From Lactobacillus sp. PV012 (lineage in GTDB: Bacteria > Bacillota > Bacilli > Lactobacillales > Lactobacillaceae): a stretch of DNA of 64,000 bases. The position numbers were made by a program, and so were the translations under genes. The stretch covers positions 124,001 to 188,000 of the forward strand of contig NZ_CP041983.1 in NCBI RefSeq assembly GCF_014522325.1. The letters are read 5' to 3'. Positions 27,346 through 36,594 of the stretch are shown one piece after another; position 1 is the first letter of the stretch, and each line of letters starts with the position of its first letter. The notes under the pieces are model-generated. The model was given only the letters and a program-made list of their open reading frames with translations. It was not told the DNA's origin and did no database searches.

Positions 27346-27378
27346 ACAAAAAAGAAGCAAAGACATTCTTTGCTTCTA
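27346..27378 (-). terminator. terminator of the NADH oxidase gene
   Basis: AGAAGCAAAG/CTTTGCTTCT stem with T6 on the - strand; A-rich on the other side. Confidence 0.85.
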
Positions 27379-27396
27379 AAAATAAACTAGGCTTGA

Positions 27397-28737
27397 TTAT
27401 TTTTTAGCTTTGGCAACTGCTTGTTGACCTGAAAGATTAATAAAGTTAAATGGACGGTCAAAGTTGGGTTGGAATAACATGTCAACCATTGCCATAAAGT
27501 TAATTGTATTATGGTTTTGAATCATTACAGAAACGGCATTGGCATACATCGAAATATCATAAGTACTCATGAATTGAGCCCCTAAAATTTGGTTGTTACT
27601 CTTATCCCATACTACGGTACCTAACACCTTTTTGTTATTAGGCATAAATTCTGGACGATAGTTATCTTCAAAGGTAACGCTATCAGCATCAAAGCCAGCC
27701 TTAAGTGCGGCTTGGAGAGTCATTCCTGTTGAAGACATTGAATTATCAAAAAGTTGTAAGCCAGAGGTTGATTGAGTTCCCATGTAAACTTCTTGATTGC
27801 CAAAAATATTAGTTCCTACTAAAATACCTTGACGAACGGCATTGGTTGCCAAAGGAACGTAAGCTTCGTGGTTAGTAGGGTTAAAGTGAACCGCTACCGC
27901 ATCACCGGCGCCATAAACATCAGGATTAGAAGTTTGCATATAGCCATTAGTTTTAATTGAACCATCTGGATTAAATTCAAGTTGGTCTTTGAATAAAGCG
28001 GTGTTAGGACGGAAGCCAATGCAAAGAATAGCCATATCAGCGTGATAAGAATTGTTATTAGTTTTTACCGTAATACCTGTTGCGTCATCTTCAAAGCCAG
28101 CAACCATTTCGTTAAATGCTAGTTTAACATTATGTTCTTCAAAATCACGACTTACGATATCGGTGTAACGCTTATCATAGTATTTGCTTAACATGCGATC
28201 TTGGCCATCAATCAAGGTAACATTCTTGCTTTGAGTGCTGTAAGCTTCTACTAATTCGACACCAATGTAACCACCACCAATTACAATAATGTTTTTAGCA
28301 TTTTGAGCTTGTTTAAAGAGCTTTTTAGCATGATTATAATTTTTGCATAGGTAAACATTTTTGCTATTGATTCCAGGTAAATTAGGAATAATTGGCCAAG
28401 AACCAGTAGTAACTACTAATTTATCATATGAATCAGTATGTGTTTGGTTAGTGGTTAAATCAGTGACAGTTAAAGTTTTATTCTTTAAATTAACACTGGT
28501 TACTTCGTGTTTTAATTTAACACTTGCACCAAGCTTAGTTAATACTTCAGGACTGGAATAAAACATGTCATCAATGTTTTTGGTAATACCACCTAAATAA
28601 GTAGCAATTCCACAAGATAGGAAAGAAACATTATCATTTTTTTCGTAAATAGTTACTTCAGTGTCAGGATGATTGGTTAGAATTTGGGTTGCACTGATGG
28701 TTCCAGCATGAGTACAACCAATAATAGCAACTTTCAT
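27397..28737 (-). CDS. nox: NADH oxidase (pyridine nucleotide-disulfide reductase family)
   Basis: A 446-residue FAD enzyme that most likely reduces oxygen to water with NADH. The FAD-binding start is VAIIGCTHAG, the redox cysteine is Cys42 in SFLSCGIA, the NAD-binding motif is VIGGGYIGVE near 152-161, and the second FAD block is VYGAGDAVAV. One active cysteine at position 42 is the pattern of Nox and CoA-disulfide reductases; overall resemblance to lactobacillus Nox favours oxidase. AAGGAGG precedes the ATG. Such enzymes regenerate NAD+ and remove oxygen in these fermentative bacteria. Confidence 0.88.
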   Translation of the reverse strand: MKVAIIGCTHAGTISATQILTNHPDTEVTIYEKNDNVSFLSCGIATYLGGITKNIDDMFYSSPEVLTKLGASVKLKHEVTSVNLKNKTLTVTDLTTNQTHTDSYDKLVVTTGSWPIIPNLPGINSKNVYLCKNYNHAKKLFKQAQNAKNIIVIGGGYIGVELVEAYSTQSKNVTLIDGQDRMLSKYYDKRYTDIVSRDFEEHNVKLAFNEMVAGFEDDATGITVKTNNNSYHADMAILCIGFRPNTALFKDQLEFNPDGSIKTNGYMQTSNPDVYGAGDAVAVHFNPTNHEAYVPLATNAVRQGILVGTNIFGNQEVYMGTQSTSGLQLFDNSMSSTGMTLQAALKAGFDADSVTFEDNYRPEFMPNNKKVLGTVVWDKSNNQILGAQFMSTYDISMYANAVSVMIQNHNTINFMAMVDMLFQPNFDRPFNFINLSGQQAVAKAKK

Positions 28738-28812
28738 AAAAAGCCTCCTTAAGGAAAATCTGATTTACTTTTATTCTAACAACAAAGACTGAAGAAAAAA
28801 ATTAAAAAAGTG

Positions 28813-28842
28813 TAAAATAAAAGCACTACATTCTGTAGTGCT
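28813..28842 (-). terminator. terminator of tRNA-Lys copy 1
   Basis: AGCACTAC/GTAGTGCT stem with a TTTTATTTTA tail on the - strand. Confidence 0.8.
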
Positions 28843-28856
28843 AAAATATGAAGTAG

Positions 28857-28929
28857 TGGGTGGTCAGGGGATCGAACCCTGGACCCACGGATTAAGAGTC
28901 CGTTGCTCTGCCAGCTGAGCTAACCACCC
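28857..28929 (-). tRNA. tRNA-Lys(CTT), copy 1
   Basis: Reads on the - strand as a complete cloverleaf: acceptor GGGTGGT/ACCACCC, D arm TAGCTCAGCTGGCAGAGCA, anticodon stem ACGGA/TCCGT with loop CTCTTAA giving anticodon CTT (codon AAG), T arm CAGGGTTCGATCCCCTG, discriminator A. CCA is not encoded. Identical to the second copy. Confidence 0.97.
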
Positions 28930-28997
28930 AATTGGATAACCAACAAATATTATTATGCCATAAGAAAATAAAAAAGCAAGAAATTTTTGAGTAAAAA

Positions 28998-29029
28998 TAA
29001 AATAAAAGCGTTACCTCAGGTAACGCTTT
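28998..29029 (-). terminator. terminator of tRNA-Lys copy 2
   Basis: AAAGCGTTACCT/AGGTAACGCTT stem with T-rich tail on the - strand, placed between the two tRNA genes. Confidence 0.8.
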
Positions 29030-29037
29030 ATCAAAGA

Positions 29038-29110
29038 TGGGTGGTCAGGGGATCGAACCCTGGACCCACGGATTAAGAGTCCGTTGCTCTGCCAGCTGAG
29101 CTAACCACCC
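29038..29110 (-). tRNA. tRNA-Lys(CTT), copy 2
   Basis: Same 73 bases as copy 1, anticodon CTT, discriminator A, no encoded CCA. It lies divergent from the walR operon with about 130 bases between. Confidence 0.97.
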
Positions 29111-29186
29111 AATTGGATAACCAACAAATATTATTATGCCATAAGAAAATAAAAAAGCAAGAAGTTTTTAAAATTTTTTTACAAAT

Positions 29187-29215
29187 TTCAAAAAAAGTCG
29201 ATAAACCAGTATAAT
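29187..29215 (+). promoter_or_regulatory. candidate promoter of the walR operon
   Basis: TATAAT at 29210-29215 with TTCAAA 17 bases upstream (29187-29192). AGGAGG follows directly ahead of the start at 29245. Confidence 0.5.
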
Positions 29216-29244
29216 AAAAGTAGAAGAAATAGGAGGAAAATCTA

Positions 29245-29952
29245 ATGCCGAAAAAAATTTTAGTGGTAGATGATGAAAAACCAATTTCGGATATCATCAA
29301 ATTTAACCTTACTAAAGAAGGCTTTGAAGTAGAAACCGCTTATGATGGTGAAGAAGCATTAGAGCGTGTTGAAGAGTATAATCCTGATTTAATGATTTTA
29401 GACTTGATGCTTCCTAAAAAAGATGGACTAGAAGTAGCAAGAGAAGTTAGAAAAACACATGATATGCCAATTATCATGGTAACTGCAAAAGATACAGAAA
29501 TTGATAAAGTCCTTGGATTAGAAATGGGTGCAGATGATTATGTAACTAAGCCTTTTTCTAATCGTGAATTAGTAGCACGTGTAAAGGCCAATTTACGGCG
29601 ACGTGATCTTAGTCAAAAAGCAACTGAAGATGACGATAATAAAAATATCACAATTGGTAATTTAGTAATTATGCCTGAAGCCTATATTGCTGAAAAAAAT
29701 GGAGAAAAGATTGAATTGACTCATCGAGAATTTGAATTACTTCATTATTTAGCTCAACATATGGATCAAGTAATGACACGTGAACACTTACTACAAACAG
29801 TTTGGGGCTATGATTATTTTGGAGATGTAAGAACAGTTGATGTAACTGTAAGACGTCTAAGAGAAAAGATAGAAGACAATCCTTCTTCACCAACCATTTT
29901 GGTAACTAGGCGTGGAGTAGGATATTATGTAAAAAATCCAGCTGATGATTAA
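29245..29952 (+). CDS. walR: WalR essential response regulator
   Basis: A 235-residue OmpR-type regulator of cell-wall metabolism. The receiver domain (1-120) has the acidic pair D9/D10, phosphoacceptor Asp53 in LMILDLMLP and Lys in VTKPFS. The winged helix domain (about 130-232) shows [15 protein letters not shown] and [14 protein letters not shown], the usual DNA recognition segment. Order and identity of the following genes (walK, walH, walI, walJ, htrA) leave little doubt. The system controls autolysin and wall remodelling genes in Firmicutes. A symmetrical hairpin separates it from walK. Confidence 0.96.
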   Translation: MPKKILVVDDEKPISDIIKFNLTKEGFEVETAYDGEEALERVEEYNPDLMILDLMLPKKDGLEVAREVRKTHDMPIIMVTAKDTEIDKVLGLEMGADDYVTKPFSNRELVARVKANLRRRDLSQKATEDDDNKNITIGNLVIMPEAYIAEKNGEKIELTHREFELLHYLAQHMDQVMTREHLLQTVWGYDYFGDVRTVDVTVRRLREKIEDNPSSPTILVTRRGVGYYVKNPADD

Positions 29953-29959
29953 GGAAGGT

Positions 29960-29983
29960 AAGGTCACTAAATTTAGTGGCCTT
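29960..29983 (+). terminator. intercistronic hairpin between walR and walK
   Basis: AAGGTCACTAA and TTAGTGGCCTT form a nearly perfect stem with almost no loop, followed by CTTTTG. It looks like a weak or partial terminator that could reduce walK relative to walR, or an RNA processing or protection site. Confidence 0.6.
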
Positions 29984-29997
29984 CTTTTGTGGGGAAA

Positions 29998-31848
29998 ATG
30001 AAAAAATTAAAACAAATTGCTAATTCAATAAATTTTAAAATTGCAATGATTTTTATGTTACTGCTGTTAGCCACAATTGAAATAATTGGTGCTTATTTTA
30101 CTAGGCAGCTAGAGCAAAGTTCTATTCAAAACTTTGAAACTTCTATTCAAGTACCAAGTATCATTAGTAATCAAATTGCAAACCAGTTGAGTCGAGCAAA
30201 TACTCAAAGTGCTAACAAGCAACTGAGTAAAATTGTTACAAATTACAATAATGATGCAATTAATCAAATGATAATTGTGGATAATAAACAAGTAATTAGA
30301 GCAGTTTCTAATGTTAATGATCAAGCACGTGTTGGTCAAAGAGATACTAGTAACGAGATTAAAGATGCGATTACCAATGGAAAACAAATTTCACAAGTTG
30401 AAAATGAAAATGGTAATAATATGATTCAAATTACGCCTCTAACTGCAACTAATGGTACTAATACTAATGTGGGGGCAATTTATGTTCGGGCTAGTATGCA
30501 AAGCGTGTTCAATAATATCCGCAATGTATCTTTGACTTTTTTAACTGCTTCTTTGGTGGCGGCGTTATTAGGAGCAATCGTTTCATTAGTAATTTCACGA
30601 GCCATTACACGGCCAATTGAAGAAATTCGCCAGCGGGCGATGCGAATTGCAGATGGTGATTATTCAGGGAAAGTAAAAGTTTATGCAAATGATGAGCTAG
30701 GACAACTTGCTAAAGCATTTAATACATTGTCAGTTAGAATTGAGAAAACGCAAGAAGCAACTGATAGCGAACGTCGGCGCTTAGACAGCGTCTTGTCTCA
30801 TATGACTGATGGCGTAATTGCAACTGATCGTCATGGAAATATTACTATTATTAACGAAACGGCTTTGAATTTTTTGGAAAAGCCTGAATCTGAGGTTATT
30901 GGAAAATCAATTATTAAGGTCTTAGGTTTAAAAGATATCACGATGCAGGATTTAATGAGTAACCAGCAAGAGCTAATGGTAACAATTAATCCTAATAGTC
31001 CTGATGAATTAATCTTGCATGCCAACTTTTCTTTAATTAAAAGAGTAACTGGCTTTGTTTCAGGGATGGTGTGTGTTTTACATGATGTAACAGAACAACA
31101 AAAAAATGAACGTGAGCAGCAACAATTTGTTTCAAATGTCTCACACGAATTAAGAACGCCCCTAACTAGTCTCCAAGCCTATGTAGAAGCTTTGAATGAT
31201 GGAGCTTGGAAAGATCCAAAGATTGCCCCACATTTCTTAAAGGTTATTCAAGATGAAACCCAGCGAATGATTAGAATGATTAATGATTTGCTCAGTTTAT
31301 CACGTATGGATCGTGGAGTAGCTAAGATGGATCTTGAATGGGTCAATATTAATGACTTTGTAAGCCATATTTTGAATCGGTTTGATATGATGATCAAAAC
31401 TGATGAAAAAAATGATCATCATAAAAAATACACAATTAAGCGCGAGTTGAATAATCAAGATCTGTGGGTTGAAATTGATACAGATAAATTAATGCAAGTA
31501 ATTGATAATATTATGAATAATGCAATTAAATATTCACCTGATGGTGGAGTAATTACAGTGCGCTTACTAAAAGCTAAAGATCATATTATTTTAAGTATCT
31601 CTGATCAAGGATTAGGAATTCCACGCAAAGCCTTAAATAAAATTTTTGATCGTTTCTACCGGGTTGATAAGGCTCGTTCAAGAAAGCAAGGAGGAACGGG
31701 CTTAGGATTGGCAATTTCTAAAGAAATTGTTGAAGCTCACAATGGTAGAATCTGGGCTGATAGTGCTGAAGGTCACGGCTCAACTTTCTACATTTCACTA
31801 CCATTTGAATCAATGGCAGAGGAAGGAGACAATTGGGATGAAATCTAA
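29998..31848 (+). CDS. walK: WalK sensor histidine kinase
   Basis: A 616-residue membrane kinase, partner of WalR. Layout: N-terminal helix about 13-30, extracellular PAS-like domain to about 175, second helix near 178-200, HAMP about 201-255, cytoplasmic PAS about 260-370, HisKA with phosphorylated His383 in VSHELRTPLTS, and HATPase with N box NIMNNAIKYS, G1 DQGLGIP and G2 GGTGLGL. ATG 29998 is preferred over GTG 29989 because GGGG lies just before it; the site is weak, which together with the hairpin upstream suggests low translation. It overlaps walH by 11 bases. Confidence 0.95.
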   Translation: MKKLKQIANSINFKIAMIFMLLLLATIEIIGAYFTRQLEQSSIQNFETSIQVPSIISNQIANQLSRANTQSANKQLSKIVTNYNNDAINQMIIVDNKQVIRAVSNVNDQARVGQRDTSNEIKDAITNGKQISQVENENGNNMIQITPLTATNGTNTNVGAIYVRASMQSVFNNIRNVSLTFLTASLVAALLGAIVSLVISRAITRPIEEIRQRAMRIADGDYSGKVKVYANDELGQLAKAFNTLSVRIEKTQEATDSERRRLDSVLSHMTDGVIATDRHGNITIINETALNFLEKPESEVIGKSIIKVLGLKDITMQDLMSNQQELMVTINPNSPDELILHANFSLIKRVTGFVSGMVCVLHDVTEQQKNEREQQQFVSNVSHELRTPLTSLQAYVEALNDGAWKDPKIAPHFLKVIQDETQRMIRMINDLLSLSRMDRGVAKMDLEWVNINDFVSHILNRFDMMIKTDEKNDHHKKYTIKRELNNQDLWVEIDTDKLMQVIDNIMNNAIKYSPDGGVITVRLLKAKDHIILSISDQGLGIPRKALNKIFDRFYRVDKARSRKQGGTGLGLAISKEIVEAHNGRIWADSAEGHGSTFYISLPFESMAEEGDNWDEI

Positions 31849-33133
31849 AAATAAAATTAGTGATCATGCGTTAACAATTGCATTAGTTGTTATGATTCTA
31901 ACTTCACTTGGCTTATCTGGCTATATTTGGAGTTCAGATTCTAGATTTACAAAAATTGAGCAAACTTCTAATCAATCTCCTAATAAACAGGTGGGACAAA
32001 AATCTCTGCGAGAAATTTATATGCCAACAAAGATTATGTACTATAAAGGTAGTCAACTTTATCAAGTATATGCAGGGCGGGGAAATTTACCTTTGCAATT
32101 TTCTAATATGACTCAAAGTCTAAAAAGTGTAATCCCAGAAAAAATTGGAAAATCAAAATCTGAATATGATGACTTACTAAAAAATCAAAATTATGTTCAA
32201 TTAACTTACCCAGATCAAATTACAATTTCTTTATTTTTAACAGGATTAAAGAAGATAAACAATGGCCAATTTAATCGTTTTTTTGTTCCAGTTAATGGTC
32301 AGAAATATATTTATTTAGGTAATGACGCAGATTATTGCTTATATAAAATTCCAGTTAATAAAGTAAAATTTGATAATTTTTATCAAAAGATTCGTGAAAC
32401 GAAAACTCAGTTGCCAGTTAGTCTCTACCGTCTGGATAACATGTATTTAACCTTTTTTGAAAAGTCAACTTCTTTACCAATTTATAGTTATTTGACTGAT
32501 CACCAGGCTGACTCTTATTTTGTCTATCGCTTATTAGGAACAGGCTCAATTAATCAAAGAAATTCTACTAATTCAATTACTTATTCAAATGGAGTTTATG
32601 AACGTTTAATTGCTTCTAAGAAAAATAATGACTACGAATATGTAAACTATGGTGAAACAAAGAGCCCGAAATCGGTGACAGATAAATTGACTTCTAGTTT
32701 ATATTACGTAAGAAAAATTGGCTTGAGTGAACCAGATTTACACTTTTTTGATGCTGATAATAATGTTTTGATTTATCAAAATTATGTTGAAGAATACCCA
32801 GTCTTTTTAACTGGTAAATATAATTCTCGCGCTAAAATTAATTTTGCGACGAATGGTTTAAAAATAAACTTTAATAGTTTAGACTTACAAATTCCAATTC
32901 CAAATGATGGCAGTAAGAAAAAATTACAGCCAACAGCAGAAGCATTAAATCAATTAGAAGCAGCTGGCTATGATAAAAGTAAAATTTCTCGTATTATAGT
33001 CGGTTATACCAGTAAAGTAGATAATGATAAATCTGCCCGGTTGGTAACTTTGACACCAGCATACTACGTTAAGATCAACGGTAAATGGCAGTCAATAAAT
33101 GAATGGATCACTCAAGCTCAAGGAAAGGAGTAA
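31838..33133 (+). CDS. walH: WalH (YycH) regulator of WalK
   Basis: A 431-residue membrane-anchored protein with a short cytoplasmic tail, one helix (about residues 10-30) and a long extracellular part. YycH and YycI form a complex that modulates WalK in Bacillus and Staphylococcus. Similarity is by order, topology and the C-terminal LVTLTPAYYVKINGKW element shared with the two-domain YycH fold. ATG 31838 is chosen since AAGGAG lies about ten bases upstream inside walK; the longer frame starting at 31727 would read through the walK kinase domain in another frame. Confidence 0.9.
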   Translation: MKSKNKISDHALTIALVVMILTSLGLSGYIWSSDSRFTKIEQTSNQSPNKQVGQKSLREIYMPTKIMYYKGSQLYQVYAGRGNLPLQFSNMTQSLKSVIPEKIGKSKSEYDDLLKNQNYVQLTYPDQITISLFLTGLKKINNGQFNRFFVPVNGQKYIYLGNDADYCLYKIPVNKVKFDNFYQKIRETKTQLPVSLYRLDNMYLTFFEKSTSLPIYSYLTDHQADSYFVYRLLGTGSINQRNSTNSITYSNGVYERLIASKKNNDYEYVNYGETKSPKSVTDKLTSSLYYVRKIGLSEPDLHFFDADNNVLIYQNYVEEYPVFLTGKYNSRAKINFATNGLKINFNSLDLQIPIPNDGSKKKLQPTAEALNQLEAAGYDKSKISRIIVGYTSKVDNDKSARLVTLTPAYYVKINGKWQSINEWITQAQGKE

Positions 33134-33139
33134 GAAAGA

Positions 33140-33964
33140 ATGGATTTTAAGCGAATAAAATGGATTTTCTTGATTGTTTTTATTGGAATAAATATCTTTC
33201 TTGGAGTCGAAATTATTCAAGCACCGAAATTACTTTCTAATACTCCTAAGTATAATTTAAAAAATTCAACTACTTTGGCTAAAGAACTGCAAAATAATAA
33301 TATTAAAGTTCCAGCTACTAATAATCAACAGTCAGGTGGCTATTATTTGGCAGCTTCTAGTGATAGTAAATGGATAACTCAAGCTAAAAAGCAACTAGAT
33401 GGTGAAGCTTTGATACTTGCCCCAAATACTAACGAAAAAAGTTTGACAGCAAAGTTGGCTGAACCAATTGAGGTCAGTAAAAATAAAAAAGAAGCTTTAA
33501 AAGAAATAGAAAAATTTAAAGACAATTCTCAGTATGTTTATAATGGGAAAGATTATGTGTATGTAGCTGATTTATCCAGTAAACAAGATTATGTTTTTTT
33601 ACAAAAAACGCCTTATGGAGTTCTTTATGCAAACCGAGCAAGACTTCATATTAACTTAAAAGATAATCAAATTGTTTCCTATTATCAACGCTACACTAAT
33701 AAAGTATTTCCAGTTAGAGAAAGACAAACAACGATTAGTTCTCAAGCAGCGATTCGTTCTTTGTATACATACAGTGAGTTGCCAAATAATTCCAAAGTAT
33801 TGTGGATTAAATTTGCTTATACGAAGTTAGTCCAAGTACGTGGAAGTGTGATTTTTTTACCAAGTTGGGTAGCGGCGATTGAAAATAACGATAATAAATC
33901 AGTTACTTACAAAAAAGTAAACGCCTTTACAGGGGCAATGATTAATGATCAAAAGGGAATGTAG
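33140..33964 (+). CDS. walI: WalI (YycI) regulator of WalK
   Basis: A 274-residue protein with one N-terminal helix (about 7-22, RIKWIFLIVFIGINIFLGVE) and an extracellular domain. The C-terminal SQAAIRSLYTYSELPNNSKVLWIKFAYTKL...LPSWVAAIENNDNK region fits the YycI fold, which resembles the C-terminal domain of YycH. It starts six bases after walH (GGAGTAAGAA precedes ATG) and ends two bases before walJ, so the operon is tightly packed. Confidence 0.9.
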   Translation: MDFKRIKWIFLIVFIGINIFLGVEIIQAPKLLSNTPKYNLKNSTTLAKELQNNNIKVPATNNQQSGGYYLAASSDSKWITQAKKQLDGEALILAPNTNEKSLTAKLAEPIEVSKNKKEALKEIEKFKDNSQYVYNGKDYVYVADLSSKQDYVFLQKTPYGVLYANRARLHINLKDNQIVSYYQRYTNKVFPVRERQTTISSQAAIRSLYTYSELPNNSKVLWIKFAYTKLVQVRGSVIFLPSWVAAIENNDNKSVTYKKVNAFTGAMINDQKGM

Positions 33965-33966
33965 AA

Positions 33967-34764
33967 TTGAAAGTTTCTGTTTTAGCTAGTGGATCAACTG
34001 GCAATGTAAGTTTAATTCAAACTAAGCAGCATAATATTTTGATGGATGCAGGTCTTTCTGGAAAAAAGACAAAACTACTTTTAGAAAAAGTAGGAGTGGA
34101 CATTAAAACAATTGACATGGTATTTCTGAGCCACGATCATCATGATCATTCGGGAGGACTAGGAGTGTTAATGCGCCGTTATCCTCAAATCAATGCTTAT
34201 GCTAATTCTGGGACATGGCAGTACTTAAATGAAACTGGTAAGATTGGGAAATTGCCCGTAAATCAAATTAATGCTTTTGAACCAGGAAAGACCAAAACTT
34301 TTGGGGATCTAGAAGTCACTAGCTTTGCTACAAGTCATGATGCAGCTCAACCTCAATATTATGTTTTTAAAAGTGATGGTAAAAGATTTGCCTGCTTGAC
34401 TGATACTGGTTATGTTTCTAGTAAAGTAAAGAGTGAGATTGCTGCAGCAGATGGTTACCTGATTGAATTTAATTATGATGATGAATTATTACGTAATGGT
34501 CCATATTCATGGGATTTAAAGCATCGAATTTTGTCAGATGTAGGTCATTTATCTAACCAGCAAGCTGGTGAGGCACTTTTAGATGTGGTGAAGCCTAATA
34601 CAGAACACATTTTTTTAGCACACCGCAGTCAGGAGAATAATACAAAGTTTAAGGCTCATGATGCAGCTGAAAAGATCTTAGTTCAGGGGGATGCAAATTT
34701 ACCTGCTGATGTCGAGATTATTGATACAGCTGTAGAAACTCCAACTAACTTAATTGAAATTTAA
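33967..34764 (+). CDS. walJ: WalJ (YycJ/VicX) metallo-beta-lactamase fold hydrolase
   Basis: A 265-residue cytoplasmic metallohydrolase. The metal motif is SHDHHDHSGG (near 55-64), with further ligands in SHDAAQ, TDTGY and the final HRSQENN. Family members are thought to be nucleases linking DNA metabolism and cell division, though the exact role is unclear. Translation probably starts with TTG 33967; GGGA lies about ten bases upstream and ATG alternatives would cut into the first beta strand KVSVLASGSTGN. The end is followed by a separate htrA promoter. Confidence 0.93.
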   Translation: MKVSVLASGSTGNVSLIQTKQHNILMDAGLSGKKTKLLLEKVGVDIKTIDMVFLSHDHHDHSGGLGVLMRRYPQINAYANSGTWQYLNETGKIGKLPVNQINAFEPGKTKTFGDLEVTSFATSHDAAQPQYYVFKSDGKRFACLTDTGYVSSKVKSEIAAADGYLIEFNYDDELLRNGPYSWDLKHRILSDVGHLSNQQAGEALLDVVKPNTEHIFLAHRSQENNTKFKAHDAAEKILVQGDANLPADVEIIDTAVETPTNLIEI

Positions 34765-34792
34765 AAAAATCGGAGAAGAAATTCACTATTTT

Positions 34793-34820
34793 TTCAAATT
34801 TAGTTCTTAAGCTATATAAT
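34793..34820 (+). promoter_or_regulatory. candidate htrA promoter
   Basis: TATAAT at 34815-34820, TTCAAA at 34793-34798 with 16-base spacing, 27 bases before the htrA start. I could not find a clear pair of WalR half-sites. Confidence 0.5.
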
Positions 34821-34846
34821 TAAGAAAAACGAGGAAGAAGATATTT

Positions 34847-36043
34847 ATGACTGAAAAGAAGACAAATAATTTAGTAAAAACAGGAATTATCGGTGTAGTA
34901 GCAGGACTTTTAGGTGGTGGAGTTGCTTATGCTGGGTTATCACAAGTTAATAATGATAGTGCTAGTCAATCTGGTACTCCAATTGTAAAAACTGTTAAAA
35001 ATACTAGTAAAAATTCAGGTGAAATGACAGCGGCTTACAATACAGTTAAAAATACTGTTGTTTCAGTGGTGAATTTAAAGCGTCAAAGTTCTACTAGTAG
35101 TTCAGATCCTTTTGGAATTTTTGGTGATTCTTCAAGTTCTTCTAAATCAAGTTCTAAATCAGATCTTGAAACTTACAGTGAAGGCTCAGGAGTTATCTAC
35201 ATGAAATCTAATGGTAAAGGTTATATTGTAACTAATAATCATGTGGTTTCAGGTAGTGATGCTTTACAAGTAATTTTAAGCAATGGTAAAAAAGTAACTG
35301 CCAAAAAAGTTGGAGCTGATGCTGAAACTGACTTAGCTGTTTTAACAATTGATGGCAAATATGTAACTCAAACTGCTCAGTTTGGTAATTCAAAAAATCT
35401 TGAACCTGGTCAACCTGTAATAGCAGTTGGTTCTCCTTTAGGTAGTCAATATGCAAGTAGTGTAACTCAAGGAATTATTTCTGCAAAAAGTAGAACAATT
35501 GATGTAACTAATTCAAATGGTCAAGTTACTAACCAGGCGACAGTAATTCAAACAGATGCTGCGATTAATCCTGGTAACTCAGGTGGTCCTCTTGTTAATG
35601 AATCAGGCCAAGTAATTGGGATTAACTCAATGAAGCTTTCTTCATCAGGCGATGGTACTTCGGTTGAAGGAATGGGTTTTGCAATTCCTAGTGATGAAGT
35701 AGTAACGATTATTAATGAATTAGTTAAAAATGGTAAGATTACCCGTCCGCAATTAGGAATTAGAGTTGCCTCAATCAGTGAGTTAACTGATTATGCTAAG
35801 AAACAACTGGGTGTATCTTCCAATGTAAAAAGTGGTGTTTTAGTAGCTTCAGTGACCAAGAATGGCACTGCTGCTAAAGCAGGGATTAAAGCTGGAGATG
35901 TAATTACTAAGGTTGATAATAAAAATATTAGTGATGTAGCAAGTCTTCACACTGTGCTTTATGCCCATAAAGTTGGCGATCATGTTACAGTACAAGTTAT
36001 TCGTGATGGTAAAAATAAAGATATTAATGTAACCTTAAATTAG
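34847..36043 (+). CDS. htrA: HtrA/DegP serine protease
   Basis: A 398-residue membrane-anchored protease for misfolded exported proteins. An N-terminal helix (about 10-32) anchors it; a Ser-rich linker (about 85-108) precedes the trypsin-like domain with His132 in NNHVVSG, Asp162 in ETDLAVL and Ser245 in NPGNSGGPL. A single PDZ domain runs from about 300 to the end. In lactic acid bacteria HtrA is the main surface quality-control protease, which suits a genome with very large exported adhesins. It follows the wal operon but has its own promoter and terminator. Confidence 0.96.
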   Translation: MTEKKTNNLVKTGIIGVVAGLLGGGVAYAGLSQVNNDSASQSGTPIVKTVKNTSKNSGEMTAAYNTVKNTVVSVVNLKRQSSTSSSDPFGIFGDSSSSSKSSSKSDLETYSEGSGVIYMKSNGKGYIVTNNHVVSGSDALQVILSNGKKVTAKKVGADAETDLAVLTIDGKYVTQTAQFGNSKNLEPGQPVIAVGSPLGSQYASSVTQGIISAKSRTIDVTNSNGQVTNQATVIQTDAAINPGNSGGPLVNESGQVIGINSMKLSSSGDGTSVEGMGFAIPSDEVVTIINELVKNGKITRPQLGIRVASISELTDYAKKQLGVSSNVKSGVLVASVTKNGTAAKAGIKAGDVITKVDNKNISDVASLHTVLYAHKVGDHVTVQVIRDGKNKDINVTLN

Positions 36044-36049
36044 ACAGTT

Positions 36050-36083
36050 AAAAAGCTACAAAGTTTTGCTTTGTAGCTTTTTG
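36050..36083 (+). terminator. htrA terminator
   Basis: AAAAGCTACAAAG pairs with CTTTGTAGCTTTTT around TTTTG. Confidence 0.85.
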
Positions 36084-36114
36084 TATAAATTTTTAAAGAA
36101 GGAAAGAAGAAAAA

Positions 36115-36594
36115 TTGAATATTAAAATTGTTTGCGTTGGTAAGCTCAAGGAAAAGTACTTTAAAGATGGAATTGCTGAATACTTGAAGCGGATGGATCG
36201 TTATGCCAAGATGCAAATTGTACAAGTGCCGGATGAAAAAGCTCCCGAAAAGTTAAGCCCCGCTGAAATGGAAAAAGTAAAAGAAATTGAAGGAAAGCGA
36301 ATTTTAAGTAAGATTAAGGATAAAGAATATGTTTTTGTAACAGCGATTAAAGGTAAAGAAAGAACTAGTGAAGAATTTGCTAAAGAAATTTCTGATTTAA
36401 CTACCTATGGTCATTCTGATATTACTTTTGTCATTGGAGGAAGTTTAGGCACTAGTAAGGCTGTTAATAAACGAGCAGATCAATTAATTAGCTTTGGTAA
36501 GTTCACGATGCCTCATCAATTGATGCGGTTAGTACTTAGTGAACAAATTTATCGGGCCTTTATGATAAATAACGGTAGTCCGTATCATAAGTAA
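36115..36594 (+). CDS. rlmH: 23S rRNA (pseudouridine1915-N3)-methyltransferase RlmH
   Basis: A 159-residue SPOUT-class methyltransferase that methylates pseudouridine 1915 of 23S rRNA. The start [25 protein letters not shown], the SAM-binding IGGSLGTS segment and the C-terminal [20 protein letters not shown]...GSPYHK are diagnostic. It begins with TTG behind AAGGAAAG. The stop codon overlaps the end of the convergent EcfT gene by ten bases, with no terminator between them. Confidence 0.96.
   Translation: MNIKIVCVGKLKEKYFKDGIAEYLKRMDRYAKMQIVQVPDEKAPEKLSPAEMEKVKEIEGKRILSKIKDKEYVFVTAIKGKERTSEEFAKEISDLTTYGHSDITFVIGGSLGTSKAVNKRADQLISFGKFTMPHQLMRLVLSEQIYRAFMINNGSPYHK

Larger units (their letters stand above)
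28857..29163. repeat. tandem duplication carrying tRNA-Lys
   Basis: The block 28857-28982 recurs without visible change at 29038-29163 (offset 181). It spans the tRNA and its upstream promoter region. The sequence between holds a terminator whose stem differs from that of copy 1 although the T-rich tail is alike. Confidence 0.85.

Noticed and set aside
29111..29244. tRNA-Lys as a prophage or island attachment site
   Set aside because: The duplication covers the whole tRNA with promoter and there is no integrase or foreign block; simple tandem duplication explains it.
31727..31837. Upstream extension of the walH frame
   Set aside because: It overlaps the conserved end of walK in another frame; AAGGAG marks the start at 31838.
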